NCBI GenBank assembly: GCA_900770295.1 | Contig: CAAGJQ010000064.1 | Coordinates: forward strand, 1-15,618 | From: an uncultured Oscillibacter sp. | Lineage (GTDB): Bacteria; Bacillota; Clostridia; Oscillospirales; Oscillospiraceae | Length of the DNA stretch: 15,618 bases | Direction of reading: 5' to 3' | In this document: positions 12,752 to 15,618 of the stretch, piece after piece | Numbering within the stretch: position 1 is the stretch's first letter | How the letters are laid out: every line of letters starts with the position of its first letter | Translations under genes and position numbers: made by a program | The notes under the pieces: generated by a model | Told to the model about the DNA's origin: nothing | Database searches by the model: none | Seen by the model: the letters and a program-made list of their open reading frames with translations, nothing else

Positions 12752-13642
12752 TCAGCCGTTTTGCGGGTCCGCCATGGTATCTTGAACCATCAGCACCGTG
12801 GCGAGGAGCATGATGGCCAGGGCGGCATAGAACTGCGCGTCCGGCCGCTCTCCCAGCAGGAGCATACTGAAAGCCACCCCCAGAAACGGAGCGACGGAGT
12901 AAAACGCGCTGGTCTTGGCGGCCCCCAGCTCCTTCTGTGCCAGGATGTAGAAGTTGATGCTCAGACCGTAGGACACAAAGCCCAGCAGAAACACCCGGAG
13001 CATCCACGGAAGGGGAGGAAGCTCCTCCCCGAGAAGCAGGGCAATGAGAAGGCTGCCCAATCCGGAAAAGCAGCCTTTGATGATCACGATCTCCACCGAG
13101 CTCTTGCTGCTGATCATTCGGGTACAGTTGTTTTCAAAGCCCCAGCAGACGCAGGCCCCCAGGACAAACAGCGACCCCGTGTTCAGCACAAAGCTGCCCG
13201 CGCCCTCGAAGCCCAGAATGATGCTCGCCAGCGTCACCAGCAAAATGGCAATACACAGCCGCCTGGTCAGCACCTCCTTGAATACGAAAAAGGCGATCAG
13301 CGACGTAGCGACGATCTCAAAGTTATTCAGCAGCGACACATTGGCGGAGTTGGTGCGGGCGATCCCCAGCATCAGCAGGATGGGTGCCGCGATATCCAGC
13401 ACGACCATGGCGACGGTATAGGGCAGTTCCTTCCGGGTCAGCGGCTCCTTGATCGTGGTCCTGCCCACGGCCATTCCCGCCACGCTGTACACCAGCAGAC
13501 CCAGGCCGGCACCCAGATACAGAAGCGCCGCCATCATGGTGGTCCCCACATGTTCCAGAAGCAGTTTGGAGAGCGGGACGTTCATGGCGTAAAGCGCTGC
13601 CGCCAAAACAGCGAACGCTACCGCCAGGGCTTTTGTTCTCAT
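12752..13642 (-). CDS. EamA/DMT-superfamily transporter
   Basis: A 296-residue membrane protein of the drug/metabolite transporter superfamily, with ten hydrophobic segments arranged as two EamA repeats (about residues 6-135 and 150-285). Hallmarks are the first-helix pattern ALYAMNVPLSKLLLEHV, a central GIARTNSANVSLLNNFEIVATSLIAF-like helix pair at the end of the first repeat, and FYSVAPFLGVAFSMLLLGE near the end of the second. It should export or exchange a small metabolite such as an amino acid or nucleoside; the substrate is unknown. ATG at 13642 follows AAAAGGA at roughly 10 bases. Single-gene unit with its own promoter; a weak inverted repeat (GCAAAAC / GTTTTGC, 12737-12764) spans its stop codon and may act as an inefficient terminator, so some read-through into the kinase operon is possible. 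Confidence 0.88.
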   Translation of the reverse strand: MRTKALAVAFAVLAAALYAMNVPLSKLLLEHVGTTMMAALLYLGAGLGLLVYSVAGMAVGRTTIKEPLTRKELPYTVAMVVLDIAAPILLMLGIARTNSANVSLLNNFEIVATSLIAFFVFKEVLTRRLCIAILLVTLASIILGFEGAGSFVLNTGSLFVLGACVCWGFENNCTRMISSKSSVEIVIIKGCFSGLGSLLIALLLGEELPPLPWMLRVFLLGFVSYGLSINFYILAQKELGAAKTSAFYSVAPFLGVAFSMLLLGERPDAQFYAALAIMLLATVLMVQDTMADPQNG

Positions 13643-13686
13643 ATGCTGTCCATCCTTTTACGGGAAATTTCTTGTTCGATGTCCGT

Positions 13687-13697
13687 ATTATACCACA
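13687..13697 (-). promoter_or_regulatory. Extended -10 promoter of the DMT transporter gene
   Basis: On the minus strand TGTGG-TATAAT (perfect TATAAT at 13692-13687 with an extended TGG). The -35 region at 17 bases (CTGGCG) is poor, so the extended -10 probably carries the promoter. Confidence 0.6.
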
Positions 13698-13947
13698 AGA
13701 ACCGCAAACCGCCAGAAAAAACGGATCTCATCTGTTCCTCCCGCAACTTTGGTCGAATGATTGGGAATATCTGATACCCTGAAACCGCGTTTTTTCACCG
13801 AGGAAACACGGTTTTCATCATCTTTTTCCGATTTTACATAATTTTCAAAAAGTCTCGACAAATTCAGACAAGATATCCTCCAAATTTTGTGTATCATAAA
13901 CGCATGCATTCCCATATCTTGTGTACATTCAGAAAGGATCGTTCCAA
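13698..13947. other. AT-rich intergenic region between DMT and small-protein genes
   Basis: Together with the DMT leader this makes a 305-base gap. The left part holds the DMT promoter. At 13782-13814 an inverted repeat AAACCGCGTTT / AAACACGGTTT (one mismatch, 11-base spacer) is present, without a T-run on either strand. The right part is AT-rich with a possible -10 word TATCAT at 13892-13897 for the small gene, but no convincing -35. A 91-codon open frame on the minus strand crosses this area; it has no ribosome binding site or recognisable product. Confidence 0.4.
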
Positions 13948-14109
13948 ATGAAGACCATTTCAAAAGAGTACCTGCTTTTGTTCAATGCTGTTACCGACGC
14001 GGAAGAAAATTTGCGCGAACTGCGCGAGAAGCTGATGGCTGTTCAGCGGCAGGCAGAGGAGCTGTTTATGGAGGAAACAGACGCTGCCAAACCTCAAAAA
14101 ACGGAATAA
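13948..14109 (+). CDS. Small 53-residue coiled-coil protein
   Basis: I do not recognise this protein. It is 53 residues, hydrophilic, with a heptad-like run from about residue 8 to 42 (LLLFNAVTDAEENLREL and on through LMAVQRQAEELF), which predicts a single helical coiled coil, and a Lys/Gln/Glu tail. ATG at 13948 follows AAAGGA (13933-13938) at 9 bases, and a strong terminator lies just 3 bases after the stop, so it looks like a genuine one-gene unit even though it is short. It has no signal peptide or membrane helix. It may be a small dimerising regulator or adaptor. The following endonuclease IV gene has its own promoter. Confidence 0.7.
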   Translation: MKTISKEYLLLFNAVTDAEENLRELREKLMAVQRQAEELFMEETDAAKPQKTE

Positions 14110-14112
14110 CCC

Positions 14113-14151
14113 ACAGACCCGCCGGGAGTTTCCCGGCGGGTCTGTTTTTTT
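14113..14151 (+). terminator. Terminator after the small-protein gene
   Basis: Perfect 15-bp stem ACAGACCCGCCGGGA (14113-14127) with TCCCGGCGGGTCTGT (14131-14145), loop GTT, followed by a run of seven T (14145-14151). Confidence 0.95.
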
Positions 14152-14153
14152 CC

Positions 14154-14182
14154 ATGACAGCCGGGGCAAAACGTGGTATGCT
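14154..14182 (+). promoter_or_regulatory. Promoter of the endonuclease IV gene
   Basis: -35 ATGACA (14154-14159, 5 of 6), 17-base spacer, extended -10 TGGTATGCT (TATGCT at 14177-14182). It begins directly after the preceding terminator; transcription should start near 14189, 10 bases before AGGAGG. Confidence 0.75.
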
Positions 14183-14209
14183 GAAAAAAACATCAAACAG
14201 GAGGCATCT

Positions 14210-15043
14210 ATGCTACATATCGGCTGTCATCTGTCCTCTTCCAGGGGCTTTGCCGCCATGGGCCGTCAGGCGCTGGAGCTGGGAGCGGATACCTTTCAGT
14301 TTTTCACCCGTAATCCCCGGGGGAGCAGGGCCAAGGACCTGGACCCCGCCGACGCCGCGGCTCTGGCGGACCTGATGCGGGAGCACCGGTTCGCGCCCAT
14401 CATCGCCCACGCGCCTTACACCCTGAACCTCTGCGGAAAGGAGGAATCCAACCGGTCCTTCGCCAGAGAGACCATGGCCGATGACCTCAGACGTCTGGAA
14501 TGTATTCCCGGGCAGTATTACAACTTCCATCCCGGCAGCCATGTGGGGCAGGGGATGGAGGCCGGCATCGCCTATATTGCGGAGGGCCTGAACGCCATTT
14601 TGCGGAAAGACCAGTCCACCACCGTTCTGCTGGAGACCATGGCGGGCAAGGGCAGTGAGGTAGGCGGCCGGTTTGAAGAGCTGCGGGAGATTCTGGACCG
14701 TGTGGAGCTTCCGGAGAAAATGGGTGTGTGCCTGGACACCTGCCATGTCTCCGACGGCGGCTATGACATCATCCATGACCTGGACGGCGTTCTGACGGAA
14801 TTCGATAAAGTCATCGGTCTGGACCGTCTGAAGGCCATCCACCTCAACGACAGTAAGAACCCCACCGGCGCCCACAAGGACCGGCACGCGTGTATCGGCG
14901 AGGGCTGCATCGGCCTGGACGCTTTGACACGGGTGGTACGGCATCCCGCCCTGAAGGACCTGCCCTTCTGTCTGGAAACCCCCAACGAGCTGCCGGGCTA
15001 CGCCAGGGAAATTGCCCTGATGCGGGCCCAGGCAGAGGCATAA
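14210..15043 (+). CDS. nfo: Deoxyribonuclease IV (apurinic/apyrimidinic endonuclease)
   Basis: A 277-residue endonuclease IV, normal length for the family. It cuts DNA 5' of abasic sites in base excision repair, using three zinc ions in a TIM barrel. All nine zinc ligands can be seen: His67 (HAPY), His107 (HPGSH), Glu142 (LLETMAGKG), Asp176 and His179 (CLDTCH), His211 (HLNDSKN), Asp224 and His226 (KDRHACIGEG) and Glu256 (LETP). ATG at 14210 follows AGGAGG (14199-14204) at 5 bases. It is a one-gene unit between its own promoter and a terminator, so no neighbour tells about its regulation. Function is secure from the complete active site. Confidence 0.96.
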   Translation: MLHIGCHLSSSRGFAAMGRQALELGADTFQFFTRNPRGSRAKDLDPADAAALADLMREHRFAPIIAHAPYTLNLCGKEESNRSFARETMADDLRRLECIPGQYYNFHPGSHVGQGMEAGIAYIAEGLNAILRKDQSTTVLLETMAGKGSEVGGRFEELREILDRVELPEKMGVCLDTCHVSDGGYDIIHDLDGVLTEFDKVIGLDRLKAIHLNDSKNPTGAHKDRHACIGEGCIGLDALTRVVRHPALKDLPFCLETPNELPGYAREIALMRAQAEA

Positions 15044-15124
15044 AGCATCTCCGCCGGACCTTTTCCGGCATTCTCTGCGGGCAGAGTCTCCGGACATCCC
15101 GCGTCATTTCCCTTCGGCAAACAT

Positions 15125-15167
15125 AAACCGCCGTGCAATCCTCTTTGGATTGCACGGCGGTTTTTTT
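15125..15167. terminator. Terminator after nfo
   Basis: A 17-bp perfect stem AAACCGCCGTGCAATCC (15125-15141) with GGATTGCACGGCGGTTT (15147-15163), loop TCTTT, followed by T-run to 15167. It lies about 80 bases after the nfo stop. Confidence 0.93.
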
Positions 15168-15202
15168 GTGCTTCCCGGTGCCGCTCTTCACGCCCTTCGT
15201 CG

Positions 15203-15219
15203 CCGCCGCGCAACGGCGG
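15203..15219. repeat. Short GC-rich hairpin before the recombinase fragment
   Basis: CCGCCG (15203-15208), loop CGCAA, CGGCGG (15214-15219). No T-run follows. It lies between the nfo terminator and the recombinase promoter region. Confidence 0.45.
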
Positions 15220-15248
15220 AGCTCCTCCTGCTTAACGGGAGAAAAGTC

Positions 15249-15259
15249 GTACAATGTAC
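15249..15259. promoter_or_regulatory. Palindrome over the recombinase -10 box
   Basis: GTACA-A-TGTAC, an 11-bp perfect palindrome containing the possible -10 word TACAAT (15250-15255). No good -35 lies 17 bases upstream. It may be an autoregulatory operator of the recombinase. Confidence 0.4.
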
Positions 15260-15287
15260 ATAACAAATTCGATTGGGAGGTCAGATC

Positions 15288-15503
15288 ATGGAATACGGTT
15301 ACGCAAGAGTATCCACCAAAGAGCAGCACGAGCAGAGGCAGTTGGCCGCGCTGCTGGCATTTGGGGTCCCGGATCAATGCATCTATGTGGACAAGCAGTC
15401 CGGTAAGGATTTTGAGCGGGAAAACTACAAAAAACTGCTTCAAAAATTAAAAAACGGCGATACTCTCGCCATCAAGAGTATCGACCGGTTAGGACGTAAT
15501 TAA
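15288..15503 (+). pseudogene. Truncated serine recombinase (resolvase N-terminus)
   Basis: The first 71 residues of a resolvase/invertase-type serine recombinase. The nucleophile Ser9 is in YARVSTKEQ (5-13), and the fragment ends with SIDRLGRN (64-71), the conserved motif carrying the active-site arginines (Arg67, Arg70). Intact proteins go on with about 110 or more residues containing the long dimer helix and DNA-binding domain; here a TAA follows the Asn directly. ATG at 15288 follows GGGAGG (15275-15280) at 7 bases. The reading stops exactly where relatives usually continue with Tyr-Glu-Glu, so homology seems lost at about 15499-15503. This points to an insertion or deletion rather than a designed short protein. 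It marks mobile or phage-like DNA at the right edge. Confidence 0.8.
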
Positions 15504-15618
15504 TGTTCACTGAACAAAGGCCCATTTTTTCTGCGGTGAGAAAACGGCCACCAGATATGTGAATAGCCTCAAAATGGCGCACTGAATCTTACGGAGATTC
15601 AGTACCAGAACGGACATG
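15504..15618. mobile_element. Palindrome-rich end, probably start of an inserted element
   Basis: Directly after the recombinase break lie GTTCA-C-TGAAC (15505-15515, perfect palindrome), an imperfect stem GGCC...TTTTCT / AGAAAA...GGCC (about 15518-15549), and a 9-bp perfect stem ACTGAATCT / AGATTCAGT with loop TACGG (15581-15603). No gene of usable size is visible before the window ends. The crowded palindromes at a break in a gene suggest the end of an insertion sequence, but the type cannot be named from 115 bases. Confidence 0.4.

Noticed and set aside
12656..13774. 372-codon plus-strand frame opposite the DMT gene
   Set aside because: His/Gln-rich antisense shadow, crosses the kinase promoter and has no ribosome binding site.
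13688..13963. 91-codon minus-strand frame in the intergenic region
   Set aside because: No ribosome binding site, overlaps the DMT promoter and the start of the small plus-strand gene, no recognisable family.
15503..15562. 19-residue peptide frame after the recombinase fragment
   Set aside because: No ribosome binding site and no frame continuity with the recombinase; too short to support.
1..15618. CRISPR array, tRNA or rRNA gene
   Set aside because: No regularly spaced direct repeats, no tRNA-like cloverleaf with a GTTCGA-type T arm, and no rRNA-like conserved blocks were seen.

Overview
The window looks like chromosomal DNA from a GC-rich, Gram-positive anaerobe of the class Clostridia, most likely an Oscillospiraceae-type gut bacterium. 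This rests on strong AGGAGG-type ribosome binding sites, sigma-A promoters often carrying an extended -10 (TGGTA), many perfect hairpin-plus-T-run terminators, and typical Firmicutes families (DUF3842, YesL/DUF624, BlaI-M56 pairs, ECF S components, CcpA/LacI-type operators). This is inference from content; no rRNA, tRNA or species marker is present.

Layout. 1-365: a terminator from an upstream unit, then a gene-free stretch with two large perfect hairpins, then the promoter of a ZIP metal transporter (366-1160). 1208-1858 (minus): a YesL/DUF624 membrane protein. 1859-2155: divergent control region with two convincing promoters and two near-identical CcpA/LacI-type operators. 2156-7449 (plus): a LacI-family regulator followed by a carbohydrate ABC import operon in the order MalG-like permease, lipoprotein binding protein, MalF-like permease, and a cytoplasmic ComEC-like metallo-beta-lactamase-fold hydrolase. 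No ATPase is encoded, so the importer probably borrows a shared MsmX/UgpC-type ATPase. 7499-10405 (minus): BlaI-type repressor, M56 (BlaR1-like) membrane metallopeptidase with an unrecognised extracellular C-terminal half, and a small multi-pass membrane protein, tightly coupled, under a 20-bp-arm double BlaI operator. 10533-12657 (minus): a uridine-kinase-like P-loop protein with an unrecognised N-terminal domain, a DUF3842 protein and an ECF transporter S component. 12752-13642 (minus): an EamA/DMT exporter. 13948-14109 (plus): a 53-residue coiled-coil protein with its own terminator. 14210-15043 (plus): endonuclease IV. 15288-15503 (plus): the first 71 residues of a serine recombinase, cut off at a conserved motif and followed by palindrome-rich, probably mobile-element DNA to the window end.

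How the genes work together. The LacI regulator plausibly controls itself, the divergent YesL gene and the sugar importer, and the hydrolase may process the imported compound. The BlaI/M56 pair is a repressor plus membrane-protease sensor that may respond to an envelope signal other than a beta-lactam, since no penicillin-binding sensor domain is evident. The kinase/DUF3842/ECF cluster looks like an uptake-and-phosphorylation unit for a small vitamin- or nucleoside-like molecule. Nothing here is a clear defence system or CRISPR array. The least explained parts are the hydrolase in the sugar operon, the DUF3842 cluster, the M56 sensor half, and the truncated recombinase junction.
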